This document shows, in pieces, positions 52,454-61,725 of a DNA stretch of 64,000 nucleotides. Within the stretch, counting starts at the first letter, position 1. Each line of letters begins with the position of its first letter. The translations under genes were made by a program, and so were the position numbers. Under the pieces are notes generated by a model. That model had not been told where the DNA came from and did no database searches. It worked only from the letters and a program-made list of their open reading frames with translations. This DNA comes from an uncultured Acetatifactor sp. (GTDB lineage Bacteria; Bacillota; Clostridia; Lachnospirales; Lachnospiraceae): NCBI GenBank assembly GCA_910586485.1, contig CAJUIA010000005.1, positions 62,001 to 126,000 on the forward strand, in the 5' to 3' direction.

Positions 52454-53368
52454 CTATTTATTTTCCACCGTTGTCACAATATCCAGATTCCGCTCAAATG
52501 TGTTAGAGGGATACCCTGCAGGCGCCTCGCCGTTTACCAGAATCTGCACCTTATTGACGCTGCTCAGCTCCACCAGCGAATTCACAATGGAATAGATAGA
52601 TAGATCCGTAGATACATTGTTGATCACTGTCAGAAAGCTTTCATCCAAATTGACATAACAGACCCCGTCCCTGGTCATGACGCTGATCACCTTGGTAGAC
52701 GGATTAACGGTGGGATAAAGCTCTTCCACATGTCCGCTGGGACCCGCAATCAGCTCATCCACCACAAAGCGCTCCAGCGGAATATTGGTGGAATAATATT
52801 TCTCCCTGTATACCGCGATCAGGCTCGATCCGTCCTCACTGGCAAAATACAGTTTTACCTTCACCTGATCGTAAATATTGATCTCGTCCCCGTCGTTATC
52901 AATGAAACGGTCCGCGCTCATCCAGCCCACGGCATTCCCCAGGCTGTCAGACAGCTGGTTTCCCTCCACCGTGATCCCCACATAATTAACCTTGTCCAGC
53001 TGAGTCAGGGTACGGACAATGGCAGCACGTGTCAACACCTCTGTTGCCACCGGAAGCTTCAGATAGGAAGCATCCACATCCAGCAAAACCTTCTCCCCGT
53101 CCCAGTTCACATCCAGCAGCTGAAATCCCAGCAGCGGCGCTTTATATTCCAGCTTTTCCGGATTGGTGGACAAGCTCTGAATCAGCTCGTCCAGCTGTTC
53201 CTCCGTCCCCGTACTCTCCATCACATGAGGATGGGCCTCCACCTTTGTCTCCGAATTGCTGATAAAATAGACCTGTACCGTATTCTCGTTTTTTTCTTCC
53301 TCTGCCCCGCATGCGGAAAGCAGCAGCGCGGCAAGCAGTGCCGCCAGCATTCCATATAACCTGTTCAA
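52454..53368 (-). CDS. GerMN-domain lipoprotein
   Basis: A 304-residue exported lipoprotein. The TTG start at 53368 (GGGAGG eight bases before) gives MNRLYGMLAALLAALLLSAC, a clean lipoprotein signal with lipobox LSAC. Two GerMN-like domains follow (about 50-165 and 180-300), with VLLDVDASYLKLP and VCYVNLDESFLTV as their paired beta-strand signatures. GerMN domains occur in the sporulation/germination protein GerM and in envelope proteins. Placed directly after a histidine kinase, it recalls the accessory proteins encoded behind walRK, though the folds differ. That functional link is inference. Confidence 0.88.
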   Translation of the reverse strand: MNRLYGMLAALLAALLLSACGAEEEKNENTVQVYFISNSETKVEAHPHVMESTGTEEQLDELIQSLSTNPEKLEYKAPLLGFQLLDVNWDGEKVLLDVDASYLKLPVATEVLTRAAIVRTLTQLDKVNYVGITVEGNQLSDSLGNAVGWMSADRFIDNDGDEINIYDQVKVKLYFASEDGSSLIAVYREKYYSTNIPLERFVVDELIAGPSGHVEELYPTVNPSTKVISVMTRDGVCYVNLDESFLTVINNVSTDLSIYSIVNSLVELSSVNKVQILVNGEAPAGYPSNTFERNLDIVTTVENK

Positions 53369-53432
53369 CTTATCATCCTCCCACCGCACGGCCAGCCCCC
53401 AGGGCCTTTCCTCCGGCATCCGCAAATGCTCA

Positions 53433-54893
53433 TTAAGCCGTGGTTTCCGGAATATAATTTAAGGGAATTTTTACGGTAAAGCTGGAGCCCTCTCCTTCCA
53501 CACTGCTCACGGTAACGGATCCCCTGTGCAGCAACACTGCGCTTCTGGCAATGGCCAGGCCAAGCCCGGTACCGCCGATGTCTCTGGAATGGGATTTATC
53601 CACCCGGTAAAACCGCTCATAAATATGAGGCAGGGAATCCTCCGGGATTCCCAGTCCGGAATCGCTGACCGTAAAGGTAAAATACTGGTGGTCCGCATTC
53701 AATTCCACCTTGACCCAGCCGTGTTCCTTGTTGTACTTGATGGCATTTTCCACAAGATTAGTCATAATCAGGGTCAGCTTGACCTCGTCCACCTCCGCAA
53801 TTACCGTGCGCATGCTCTCAAAGACCAGCTCCACATCCCTCTTTCGGGCAATCGGCCGCAGACGCTTCAAAATCAGCTCCGTCAAATCATTGATGTTCAG
53901 GGATACGATATTCAGCTCCTGTACCTTATTTTCCAGCCTCACCAGTGCCAGCAGGTCCGTGATGATCCGATTCTCTCTGTCAATCTCCGATACAATGTCT
54001 TCCATAAATTCACGGTAAAGCTCTGCCGGCGCGTCCTCCTGGGCCAGCAGGGAATCAGCCAATACCTTCACCGAGGTCATGGGCGTTTTCAGCTCATGAG
54101 ACACATTGGCCACAAACTCCTGCCGGGAAGCGTCCAGGGCCTTCATGCGCTCCAGCAGCTGGTTAAAGGCTTCCACAATATGCACCGTCTCTGCATAGTC
54201 CGGCACGTCAATGGTCTTGTTACTATAGCCTGCCTTTACTTCATTTATGGCCTCTGTTATTCTGTTGAACGGTCTGGTAAGTATCGTGGACAAAATAATG
54301 GCAAACGCCAGAATCCCCACCAGCATCAGATTCTGCAGGATCATGGCCTGACGGTTCAATGCCTCTATCGTGGAAACAATGGCATCGTTTGAAATACTGG
54401 TAACCATGACGCCGGCAATAATTGTCTCACCCTCCGCCTGACTGCCCGAATCCACAATGGGAGTCGTCATCTCGATATAACCATGCTCCCTGTCATAATG
54501 GGACATGCTCTCCCCCTGCAGACCCCGGATCACCTCTTCGGAGATCATGATCTTTCCCTCACTGATACCGTAAGTATCCTTAACCACCTTCAGGCTGGAG
54601 TCAACAATTACCACCCGCCCTTCATAGAGGTCCGAAATCATTTGCAGCTCGGCGCTGATCACATTTTCATTTGTCTTTGTGCTGCTGAAATAATGGTTAC
54701 TGAGCAGATGATTTCCCACAATCATCAGCTGATTCTGAACCGTGGCAATTCGGATCTGCACGGTGCGCTCTTCATAGCTGTTTAAAATAGCATACCGCAT
54801 AAGCACACTGGGGACAATACCCACCAAAAGTATAATGATAAAGATGCGGGCCCGCAGACTGCGCAGAGAAAGGAGATTCTTTAGATTTTTCAT
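53433..54893 (-). CDS. Sensor histidine kinase (WalK/PhoR-like)
   Basis: A 486-residue membrane kinase with membrane helix 1 (about 16-36), an extracellular sensing domain (about 40-180), membrane helix 2 (about 184-206) and a HAMP segment (about 206-258). The dimerisation helix has the phospho-accepting His266 in FVANVSHELKTPMTS, and the ATPase domain has NLVENAIKYN, SDSGLGIPEDSLPHIYERFYRVD (in parts) and GGTGLGLAIA. It phosphorylates the response regulator encoded 12 bases upstream. No PAS domain is apparent between HAMP and the dimerisation helix, unlike classical WalK. The signal is not known. Confidence 0.93.
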   Translation of the reverse strand: MKNLKNLLSLRSLRARIFIIILLVGIVPSVLMRYAILNSYEERTVQIRIATVQNQLMIVGNHLLSNHYFSSTKTNENVISAELQMISDLYEGRVVIVDSSLKVVKDTYGISEGKIMISEEVIRGLQGESMSHYDREHGYIEMTTPIVDSGSQAEGETIIAGVMVTSISNDAIVSTIEALNRQAMILQNLMLVGILAFAIILSTILTRPFNRITEAINEVKAGYSNKTIDVPDYAETVHIVEAFNQLLERMKALDASRQEFVANVSHELKTPMTSVKVLADSLLAQEDAPAELYREFMEDIVSEIDRENRIITDLLALVRLENKVQELNIVSLNINDLTELILKRLRPIARKRDVELVFESMRTVIAEVDEVKLTLIMTNLVENAIKYNKEHGWVKVELNADHQYFTFTVSDSGLGIPEDSLPHIYERFYRVDKSHSRDIGGTGLGLAIARSAVLLHRGSVTVSSVEGEGSSFTVKIPLNYIPETTA

Positions 54894-54905
54894 CCTCGGA
54901 TCTCC

Positions 54906-55610
54906 TTATTCGTTATTAAAATAGTAGCCCACGCCCCATTTGGTATGTACATATTTGGGTTCGCTGGGATTCTGCTCAATCTTCTCCCGAAGGCGACGGA
55001 TATGTACATCCACCGTGCGCACATCTCCCGGATAATCCGGGCCCCATACCAGCTGCAGCAGATTCTCACGGCTGTACACTTTGTTGGGATTTAACATCAG
55101 CAGCTCCAAAACCTCAAATTCCTTGGCGGTAAGGCCGATCTCCTTTCCTGCAATGTATGCCCTTCTCCCCTCGCAGTCCAGCCGCATCTCGCCGCTCTCT
55201 ACCGTCTTGGGTGACACGGCCGTCTCTCCCATCACACGTTTGGGCTCCATACGCCGCATAATGGCCTTGATCCGTGCCTTCACCTCTAAAATGTTAAAGG
55301 GCTTGGTAATATAATCATCTGCGCCGTATTCCAGACCCAGAATCTTATCCATGTCATCCCCCTTTGCCGTCAGCATAATAACCGGCACATTGGAAAATTC
55401 ACGGATCTGCTGACATACCTCATAGCCTGTGAGCTTTGGCAGCATCACATCCAGCAGCACAATATCGTACTGGTTGTTTCTGGCATACTCCAACGCTTCC
55501 TCTCCGTCATAAGCGCAGTCCACCTGCATGTTATCCTGCTCCAGGCTAAAGCGAATTCCCTTCACAATCAGCTTTTCATCATCCACCACTAACACTCTTT
55601 TCTCTGCCAT
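54906..55610 (-). CDS. OmpR/PhoB-type response regulator (WalR-like)
   Basis: A 234-residue regulator. The receiver domain (about 4-118) has the acidic pair DDE, phospho-acceptor Asp54 in VLLDVMLP, and the conserved Lys in YITKPF. The winged-helix DNA-binding domain (about 130-232) has LTAKEFEVLELLMLNPNKVYSRENLLQLVWG (in parts) and VRTVDVHIRRLREKIE. The nearest described type is WalR/YycF, which controls cell-wall metabolism, but this cannot be proved without a comparison. It leads the unit RR, kinase, GerMN lipoprotein, comEC, PBECR-like gene. Confidence 0.94.
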   Translation of the reverse strand: MAEKRVLVVDDEKLIVKGIRFSLEQDNMQVDCAYDGEEALEYARNNQYDIVLLDVMLPKLTGYEVCQQIREFSNVPVIMLTAKGDDMDKILGLEYGADDYITKPFNILEVKARIKAIMRRMEPKRVMGETAVSPKTVESGEMRLDCEGRRAYIAGKEIGLTAKEFEVLELLMLNPNKVYSRENLLQLVWGPDYPGDVRTVDVHIRRLREKIEQNPSEPKYVHTKWGVGYYFNNE

Positions 55611-55679
55611 TCCTAAACCTTCCTCTATTCCGATTCTATATTTCCAGTCCGCCCAGCATCCATATCCCTCTTATCGCCC

Positions 55680-56321
55680 CTAGTCCGCCCGGATGCTGTC
55701 TCTGATCTTACCGTAAACGCTGGTCTTGATGCCGGGCACGTTCATTATATCCTCGCAGCTCTCAAAGGGCCCGTTTTCCTCTCTGTAACGCAGTATATCC
55801 CTGGCTTTGGAGATACCGATCCCCGGCAGCGTACAGAGCGTTTCCTCATCAGCCGTATTAATGTTGATCAGGCCGTTCTCTCCGCCTTCCTCCGAAAATT
55901 CCGCTTTTTCCTCCACGGTGGGAAAGTACAGCTTTTCTCCGTCCCCCACCCTTGCCGCCAGATTTACATAATCCGTTCTGGCATCCTCTCGAAAACCGCC
56001 TGCCGCTTTCAGAGCTGCCTCCGCCCGGCTTCCCTCCGGAAGCTCCACCACCCCCGGACAGTTTACCGCACCGCACACATACACATAAATCCGGGGAGCT
56101 TCCTCCGACGGCAGCGCCAAAATATCGGCCGTCGATTCTGCACCGTTCTCCGATTCTTTCCCGGCTTCGGCTCCGCTTTCCGCCGCACCTGCACCAATCC
56201 CGGATCCGACGGTATCCGTTTCCCCAACAAAAACCAGACCGTCCGTCTGCGCCCTGCAGCCGCACAGCAATCCAATCAAAGCAAGACTGCATACCACAGT
56301 CCCTATCCTTTTATCTCTCAC
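55680..56321 (-). CDS. ComEA-like helix-hairpin-helix DNA-binding lipoprotein
   Basis: A 213-residue protein. GTG at 56321 preceded by GGTGAGG gives a short signal with lipobox LCGC (Cys about residue 22). A Gly/Ala/Glu-rich spacer is followed by an SLBB domain (about 75-145, IYVYVCGAVNCPGVVELPEGSRA, in parts). At the C-terminus is a ComEA helix-hairpin-helix pair (about 150-213) with ININTADEETLCTLPGIGISKARDIL (in parts) and IMNVPGIKTSVYGKIRD. ComEA binds incoming double-stranded DNA at the cell surface for ComEC. ComEA usually has a membrane helix; the lipid anchor here is a variation. The long 5' extension of the frame to 56441 has no support. Confidence 0.88.
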   Translation of the reverse strand: MRDKRIGTVVCSLALIGLLCGCRAQTDGLVFVGETDTVGSGIGAGAAESGAEAGKESENGAESTADILALPSEEAPRIYVYVCGAVNCPGVVELPEGSRAEAALKAAGGFREDARTDYVNLAARVGDGEKLYFPTVEEKAEFSEEGGENGLININTADEETLCTLPGIGISKARDILRYREENGPFESCEDIMNVPGIKTSVYGKIRDSIRAD

Positions 56322-56409
56322 CAAGAGTCCCTCACCTTCAGGGATTGCCTCTCCTTGCCGATTAATATAATTGTAATGGAATTGCAAATATTTTACAAGC
56401 CGCTTTTGA

Positions 56410-56841
56410 TTATTTCCATTTAAAAATAATAATTCCTGCAATCGCCACGGCCATCCCTACGGCCTTTCTCCACTCCCAGGGCTGCTTTTCCACGCCAAAC
56501 CATCCCAGAAGCTCAATAATATATGCCACCAGCAGCTGTGCCACTACGATCAGCATCACGGCCCTGGCCGGCCCCAGCATATCCATGCTCCTGATGACGG
56601 TATAGGTAATAAAAGCGCCAATGGCACCGCCTAACAGCATATACTTGGGCTGGACCTGAAACACCTGCAGCAGATTGCTTCTATCCGTAAAAAGCCATGC
56701 TCCAAGGCAGACCACCAGCGCGGACAGCTGCACAAAGGCACTGGCAGCCCAGATGGAGGACGCCTTGGTCACCTGCGTATTAAATACCCCCTGCACACTC
56801 ATCAGGGCTCCCGAAATCAACGCAATAAAAAAACCGATCAT
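56410..56841 (-). CDS. DMT-superfamily transporter, YdcZ type
   Basis: A 143-residue membrane protein with five hydrophobic segments, matching the short YdcZ/DUF606 branch of drug/metabolite transporters. Seen: FFIALISGALMSVQGVFNTQ at the start, YMLLGGAIGAFITYTVIRSMDMLGPA (in parts) in the middle and RKAVGMAVAIAGIIIFKWK at the end. Such small units pair as dimers. The substrate is unknown. ATG 56841 is chosen over 56868; the distal ATG lies in the 5' leader. Confidence 0.85.
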   Translation of the reverse strand: MIGFFIALISGALMSVQGVFNTQVTKASSIWAASAFVQLSALVVCLGAWLFTDRSNLLQVFQVQPKYMLLGGAIGAFITYTVIRSMDMLGPARAVMLIVVAQLLVAYIIELLGWFGVEKQPWEWRKAVGMAVAIAGIIIFKWK

Positions 56842-56946
56842 TGAATACACCCTTCCTTTCTGTTTCAAGTGTACCCTATGATCGGCTGCTCTATTCGTCG
56901 GAAAAAGGACTGGCCGAAAGCTCCGCCTTTAAATAAAGAAACTTTT

Positions 56947-58341
56947 TTATCCTCCGGTCTGGGCTCTGATCTGGTCTGCCAGCTCCTGCACCTGGACGGT
57001 CACCTCTTCGCCGTTCCACACCTTGGCAAGCAGTCTCTCCAGATGCAGCCAGAAATTTCCCGTTTCCATCATCTTTGGCAGCGGTATGCTGCGGGCATAT
57101 TCCAGCTTAAAAATCTGCAGCGGTCCATTGTCCTGACCTGCATCCGTCTTTGCCGGAGCCTTTCCCGTCCTCTCATAAAGAGAATCGGCGCACTCATCCA
57201 CAAGATAGGCTGCAAATTCATTTGCCAGCTCCTTGTGCCGGGAATAACTGTTTATCGCCACAGCATTGGTTACGGACATGGAGCGGCTCTTCAGTTCACT
57301 GCTCACCATAGGCATCATGGCAACACCATAATCAAAAGCAATAACCCCTTCCTCCTTCGCCTTTGCCAGCCTGTCCACAATATCGGTGGTAGCAATGCTG
57401 AACACAATCTTTCCGTCCATAAAATCCTGGATTGCAGAATCATACGTAACCGTATCGGATTCAATAAAGAAAAACTGATTCAATCCTCTGTATGCCTCAA
57501 GACAGGCAATGGTCTCCGGATTAACGATCTGAATATTGCTCTCATCATCCCCAGCATCCCCGCCAACGATCATGTAATTCCCCACGATCCAGTAATTATA
57601 AAAAATGTCCGACACCGCCCATTTCATGATCCCCTCTACCCCCTCCGGAAGGTCAAAGGTATCGGCGATGGTCAAAAGATCCTCCAGGTTTCCGGGAATG
57701 GCCTGCTGAAAATATTCTTCCGTTTTGGCCGCAAGCAAGGCCTCATCCAGGGGAATTCCTTCAGAATCCTCCGCCGGATCACCGTCCTCGGCGCCGTCTC
57801 CCAGCAGCTCCTTTTGCGCACTCTGCAGGGCCCACTCCTGCAGATACGTCTCATTATAGATCAGGGCACTGGTTTCAAAGGAAAGCGGGTAAGCTACGGT
57901 TTTTCCGTGATAGGAAACTGCGGACAATGCCGCTGCCGGAAAATTGTTCGCGTTACATACCTCTCCCTCATCCCTTATTTCCTCTGCCAGCCCTGCCAAA
58001 TAGGCTTTTTCCAGCAAGTCATGACTGATGATATATGCGTCCGGCATCTGCTCCTCTTGTACGGACGCCCGATTGACAGCCTCCAGATACTGGCTGTCCG
58101 AAGTCAGCACCGGAATCACATGCACATCCTTTTCCTCACCGAAGGCTACCGCCGCACTGTTCAAAAAATTAGTCATAGCCTCATCGGAATACCAGAAATA
58201 TATGGTGTCCTTCCTGTCAAACCAGGACGGACGGCTTATTTCCTCCGGTTCCGTGTTCACATCCAGCGTACCTCCGTAGACCACCGCGGCGGTAAAGGCC
58301 GCAACAACTGCCGCGGCCGCCAGTCTTCTTTTTAAACTCAT
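56947..58341 (-). CDS. Extracellular solute-binding protein, coupled to argD
   Basis: A 464-residue family-1-type (MalE-like) substrate-binding protein with an N-terminal hydrophobic signal or anchor (KRRLAAAAVVAAFTAAVVYGG) and no lipobox cysteine. Typical segments: FWYSDEAMTNFLNSAAVAF, YLEAVNRASVQ, DAYIISHDLLEKAYLAGLAEEI (in parts), YPLSFETSALIYNE and KELANEFAAYLVDEC. These proteins usually bind sugars or oligosaccharides for an ABC importer, but no permease or ATPase gene is near. Its ATG overlaps the argD stop as ATGA, so it is translated with the arginine genes. It may serve an arginine-responsive or unlinked transporter. Confidence 0.87.
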   Translation of the reverse strand: MSLKRRLAAAAVVAAFTAAVVYGGTLDVNTEPEEISRPSWFDRKDTIYFWYSDEAMTNFLNSAAVAFGEEKDVHVIPVLTSDSQYLEAVNRASVQEEQMPDAYIISHDLLEKAYLAGLAEEIRDEGEVCNANNFPAAALSAVSYHGKTVAYPLSFETSALIYNETYLQEWALQSAQKELLGDGAEDGDPAEDSEGIPLDEALLAAKTEEYFQQAIPGNLEDLLTIADTFDLPEGVEGIMKWAVSDIFYNYWIVGNYMIVGGDAGDDESNIQIVNPETIACLEAYRGLNQFFFIESDTVTYDSAIQDFMDGKIVFSIATTDIVDRLAKAKEEGVIAFDYGVAMMPMVSSELKSRSMSVTNAVAINSYSRHKELANEFAAYLVDECADSLYERTGKAPAKTDAGQDNGPLQIFKLEYARSIPLPKMMETGNFWLHLERLLAKVWNGEEVTVQVQELADQIRAQTGG

Positions 58342-59543
58342 GTTAAAACCTTCATTTCATTTATACTTTGTTCCAGAATCGAAATCATTTCGTCAACGTT
58401 TTCCGTCGTTATAATTAAAGGCGGCACAAAGCGAATGATATTGGCTCCGGCATTGATCAGGATCAAACCGTTTTCCAATGCACGGTTAATGATCCCGCCC
58501 ACAGGCTCGTCAAACACCAGCCCCTGCATCAGTCCGGTGCCACGCCGTTCCTTAATAAAGCCGTATTTCTCCTTCAGCTCATCCAGGCGCTTTTCCAGAT
58601 AAGGCGCCACCTTATTTACATTTTCTATTATATGTTCCTCTTCAAATAAATCAAGCACTTTTTCCACGGCAGCGCAGGCAAGAGGATTCCCGCCGTAGGT
58701 AGTTCCGTGATCCCCCGCCTCAAGGGAACGGCTCCCCACTCTTTCCGTCATCAAAAATGCCCCCACTGGCACCCCGCAACCCAGCGCCTTTGCAGTAGTC
58801 ATAATATCCGGCTTCACCCCGTATTTCTGCCAGGCATACATATAGCCCGTTCTGCCCATGCCGCACTGGATCTCGTCCAGAATCAAAAGGATGTCCCGCT
58901 CATCGCAAAGAGCGCGGAGCTCCTTCAGGAAATTCTCTTCCGCGGGGATCAGGCCTCCCTCTCCCTGGACGGTCTCCAGGATAACGGCGCAGGTTTTATC
59001 GGTAAGCTGAGCCTTCACGCTCTCCATATCGTTCAGCTTGGCAAAACGGATATTGCCGATCAGCGGCTCAAAGGGCGCCCGATATTTAGGATTACCGGTA
59101 ACTGCCAGCGCCCCGAAGGTCCTGCCATGGAAGGAATGATTCATGGCAATGATCTCATGGTCCGTCCTGCCGTCCTTCAGATAAGCGTATTTCCGTGCCG
59201 CCTTCAGCGCTCCTTCCACCGCCTCCGCCCCGGAATTGGTAAAGAAAACCCTGTCCATGCCGGAAACCTTCTTCAGCTTCTTCGCCGCCTGAATGGCCGG
59301 TTTATTGTAATAATAGTTGGAGGTATGAATGATTTTGTCAATCTGCCCCTTCAGAGCGTCATTATACTCTTTGTTATGATACCCTAAAGCAAACACGGCA
59401 ATACCGGCCACAAAATCCAGATATTCCTTTCCCTCCAGATCATAGAGCCGGACTCCGTCCCCTCTCTCCAATACGATCTGATACCGGTTATAGGTATGCA
59501 GCAGATCCTTTTCCGCCTCTTCTATATACTCCTTCATGTTCAT
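58338..59543 (-). CDS. argD: Acetylornithine aminotransferase
   Basis: A 401-residue class III PLP enzyme converting N-acetylglutamate semialdehyde to N-acetylornithine. Seen: NYYYNKPAIQAAKKL, FFTNSGAEAVEGALKAARKYA (in parts), NHSFHGRTFGALAVTGNPKYR (in parts), LILDEIQCGMGRTG and MTTAKALGCGVPVGAFL, with the PLP lysine in TAKALG. ATG 59543 follows AAAGGAAC. The earlier GTG at 59561 overlaps the argB stop. It comes after argJ and argB, and the solute-binding protein follows. Confidence 0.96.
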   Translation of the reverse strand: MNMKEYIEEAEKDLLHTYNRYQIVLERGDGVRLYDLEGKEYLDFVAGIAVFALGYHNKEYNDALKGQIDKIIHTSNYYYNKPAIQAAKKLKKVSGMDRVFFTNSGAEAVEGALKAARKYAYLKDGRTDHEIIAMNHSFHGRTFGALAVTGNPKYRAPFEPLIGNIRFAKLNDMESVKAQLTDKTCAVILETVQGEGGLIPAEENFLKELRALCDERDILLILDEIQCGMGRTGYMYAWQKYGVKPDIMTTAKALGCGVPVGAFLMTERVGSRSLEAGDHGTTYGGNPLACAAVEKVLDLFEEEHIIENVNKVAPYLEKRLDELKEKYGFIKERRGTGLMQGLVFDEPVGGIINRALENGLILINAGANIIRFVPPLIITTENVDEMISILEQSINEMKVLT

Positions 59544-59557
59544 ATGCTTTGTTCCTT

Positions 59558-60454
59558 TCACGCTTCCATGCCTTCTATTTCATCGTCATCCACAATCGCC
59601 GTCCCGATTCCATGGTTGGTAAATATCTCCAGCAGCAGGCAATGGGGAATCCTCCCGTCCAATATATGCACTCTTTTCACGCCGCTGCGGATTGCCGCCG
59701 TACAGTTATTCAGCTTTGGCAGCATACCGCCTCCGATATACCCTCCGGAAATCAGCTTCTCCGCCTCCGTGGCAGACAGCCGGGAGATAAAGGAGGATTT
59801 ATCATTAATATCCTTATACAGCCCTTCAATATCTGTCAGGAAGGCAAGCTTCTCCGCATTTACCGCTCTGGCAATGGCACAGGCCGCATCATCCGCATTA
59901 ATATTGTAGGTCTGAAAGCTCTCGTCCATACCGATTGGCGCTACGATGGGCAGAAAATCCTTCTCCAGAAGATCATACAGTACCTTCGGTGTGACACCGG
60001 TAATCTCGCCCACAAAGCCGATGTCCTGGCCGTCGGAGTATTTCTTTTCCACCTGTAGCAGTCCGCCGTCCTTTCCGCTGATGCCCACGGCTTTAACGCC
60101 CAGCTCCTGCACCATGGCCACAAGACTTTTGTTTACCTTGTTTAAAACCATCTCTGCAATCTCCATGGTTTCCTCGTCGGTAACCCTAAGCCCGTTCACA
60201 AACCTTGCTTCCTTACCTACCTTTCCCACCCAGCGGCTGATTTCCTTGCCGCCTCCGTGGACGATGATGGGCTTGAAGCCCACCAGCTTTAACAGTGTCA
60301 CATCCTTGATCACATTCTTCTGCAGTTCCTCATTGCTCATGGCGCTGCCGCCGTATTTTACCACAATAATCTTACGGTTAAACCGCTGTATATAGGGCAG
60401 GGCCTCAATGAGAACCTCCGCCTTCTGTAATACCTTTTCCATATCCTTTTCCAT
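59558..60454 (-). CDS. argB: Acetylglutamate kinase
   Basis: A 298-residue amino acid kinase that phosphorylates N-acetylglutamate, the second arginine step. Seen: [11 protein letters not shown] (ATP-binding lysine), [71 protein letters not shown] (in parts) and [10 protein letters not shown]. The presence of a long N-terminal helix (about 1-22) fits the arginine-inhibited hexameric type, but that is not certain. ATG 60454 or 60442 may be the start. Confidence 0.97.
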   Translation of the reverse strand: MEKDMEKVLQKAEVLIEALPYIQRFNRKIIVVKYGGSAMSNEELQKNVIKDVTLLKLVGFKPIIVHGGGKEISRWVGKVGKEARFVNGLRVTDEETMEIAEMVLNKVNKSLVAMVQELGVKAVGISGKDGGLLQVEKKYSDGQDIGFVGEITGVTPKVLYDLLEKDFLPIVAPIGMDESFQTYNINADDAACAIARAVNAEKLAFLTDIEGLYKDINDKSSFISRLSATEAEKLISGGYIGGGMLPKLNNCTAAIRSGVKRVHILDGRIPHCLLLEIFTNHGIGTAIVDDDEIEGMEA

Positions 60455-60481
60455 ATCTGATAACCATACCTTTCTGCCGTC

Positions 60482-61705
60482 TTAACTTCTGTAATCTGCA
60501 TTAATTTTCACATAATCATAGCTCAAGTCACAGCCCCAGGCCACAGCCTCCGCCTCCCCCATGTGCATATCCGCCAGCACGGTCACCTCCGGATCGGAAA
60601 GAATTTTCGTCGCCTCTTCTTCGCTGTAATCACAGGCTGCGCCGCGGCTGAAAATATGTATTTCGCCGGAACGGCTCTTAAAATATAAATCCACATTCTC
60701 CGGGTCAAACTTTGCACCGGAATACCCCAGCGCACAAAGAAAACGCCCGAAATTGGCATCATGTCCGAAAATTGCCGCCTTGGAAAGAGAAGAGCAGATC
60801 ACCGACTTTGCCAGAATCCGGGCTTCCTCCTTAGATGCAGCCCCCACCACCTTTGCCTCAAAAAGGCAGGTTGCGCCTTCCCCGTCCCCTGCCATCTTCC
60901 TGGCAAGATAAGTGGTGATAAAATGCAGGGCTTCGCAGAAGGCTTCATAGTCCGGACCTTCCTCCGTAATTTCTTCGTTGCCCGCCAAGCCGTTGGCCAG
61001 CACCAGCAGCGTATCGTTGGTGGAGGTGTCCCCGTCCACGGAAATCATGTTAAAGGTATCCACCACATCCGCGCTAAGGGCCTTCTGCAGCATTTCTTTG
61101 GAAATGTTCACATCTGTGGTGATAAATCCCAGCATGGTACACATATTGGGATGAATCATACCGGACCCCTTACACATAGCCCCCATGACAGCAGTCACGC
61201 CCCCCACCTGAAACTGTACCGCAATTTCCTTATGTACGGTGTCCGTGGTCATAATGGCCTTTGCCGCGTTCGTCCCGGCTTCCGGCGTATCCTTCTTTGC
61301 CGCTGCCAGCTTCTCGATACCGGCCTTAATCCTGTCTATAGGAAGCTGTGCCCCGATAACCCCGGTGGAAGCCACCAGCACGGCAGACTCCGGAATTTCC
61401 AGCAGACTCCCCAGACATTCCGCCTCCGCCTTACAGCAGTCCATACCCTGCTTTCCCGTGCAGGCATTGGCTACGCCGGAATTGACCACCACTGCCTGCG
61501 CATAGGGGGAATGATCCACAATATTCCTGTCCCAAAGCACCGGCGCCGCCTTTACCACATTGCTGGTAAAGGTCCCCGCCACCCTGCAGGGAACGGTACT
61601 GTACACCAGCGCCATATCCTTTCTATTCTGATATTTTACGGCCGCCTCCACACCGGCTGCCTCAAATCCCTTTGCTGCGGTCACACCGCCTGTAATCTGC
61701 TTCAT
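60482..61705 (-). CDS. argJ: Glutamate N-acetyltransferase (ornithine acetyltransferase)
   Basis: A 407-residue enzyme that moves the acetyl group from acetylornithine to glutamate. It cuts itself between residues 189 and 190; the nucleophile Thr190 is visible in GMIHPNMCTMLGFITTD, where Cys stands in the place often held by Ala. Other hallmarks: GTFTSNVVKAAPV, VVNSGVANACTG, FNMISVDGDTSTNDT and a C-terminal DYVKINADYRS. The bifunctional or monofunctional nature cannot be told. It leads the argJ-argB-argD-SBP series; argC is not seen in the window. Confidence 0.97.
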   Translation of the reverse strand: MKQITGGVTAAKGFEAAGVEAAVKYQNRKDMALVYSTVPCRVAGTFTSNVVKAAPVLWDRNIVDHSPYAQAVVVNSGVANACTGKQGMDCCKAEAECLGSLLEIPESAVLVASTGVIGAQLPIDRIKAGIEKLAAAKKDTPEAGTNAAKAIMTTDTVHKEIAVQFQVGGVTAVMGAMCKGSGMIHPNMCTMLGFITTDVNISKEMLQKALSADVVDTFNMISVDGDTSTNDTLLVLANGLAGNEEITEEGPDYEAFCEALHFITTYLARKMAGDGEGATCLFEAKVVGAASKEEARILAKSVICSSLSKAAIFGHDANFGRFLCALGYSGAKFDPENVDLYFKSRSGEIHIFSRGAACDYSEEEATKILSDPEVTVLADMHMGEAEAVAWGCDLSYDYVKINADYRS

Positions 61706-61725
61706 ATGCCCCTCCTTGCACGCTT

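Noticed and set aside
56869..58335. 488-codon plus-strand ORF opposite the solute-binding protein gene
   Set aside because: It is the antisense shadow of a clear coding sequence; the translation is Arg/His/Leu-rich and matches no family.
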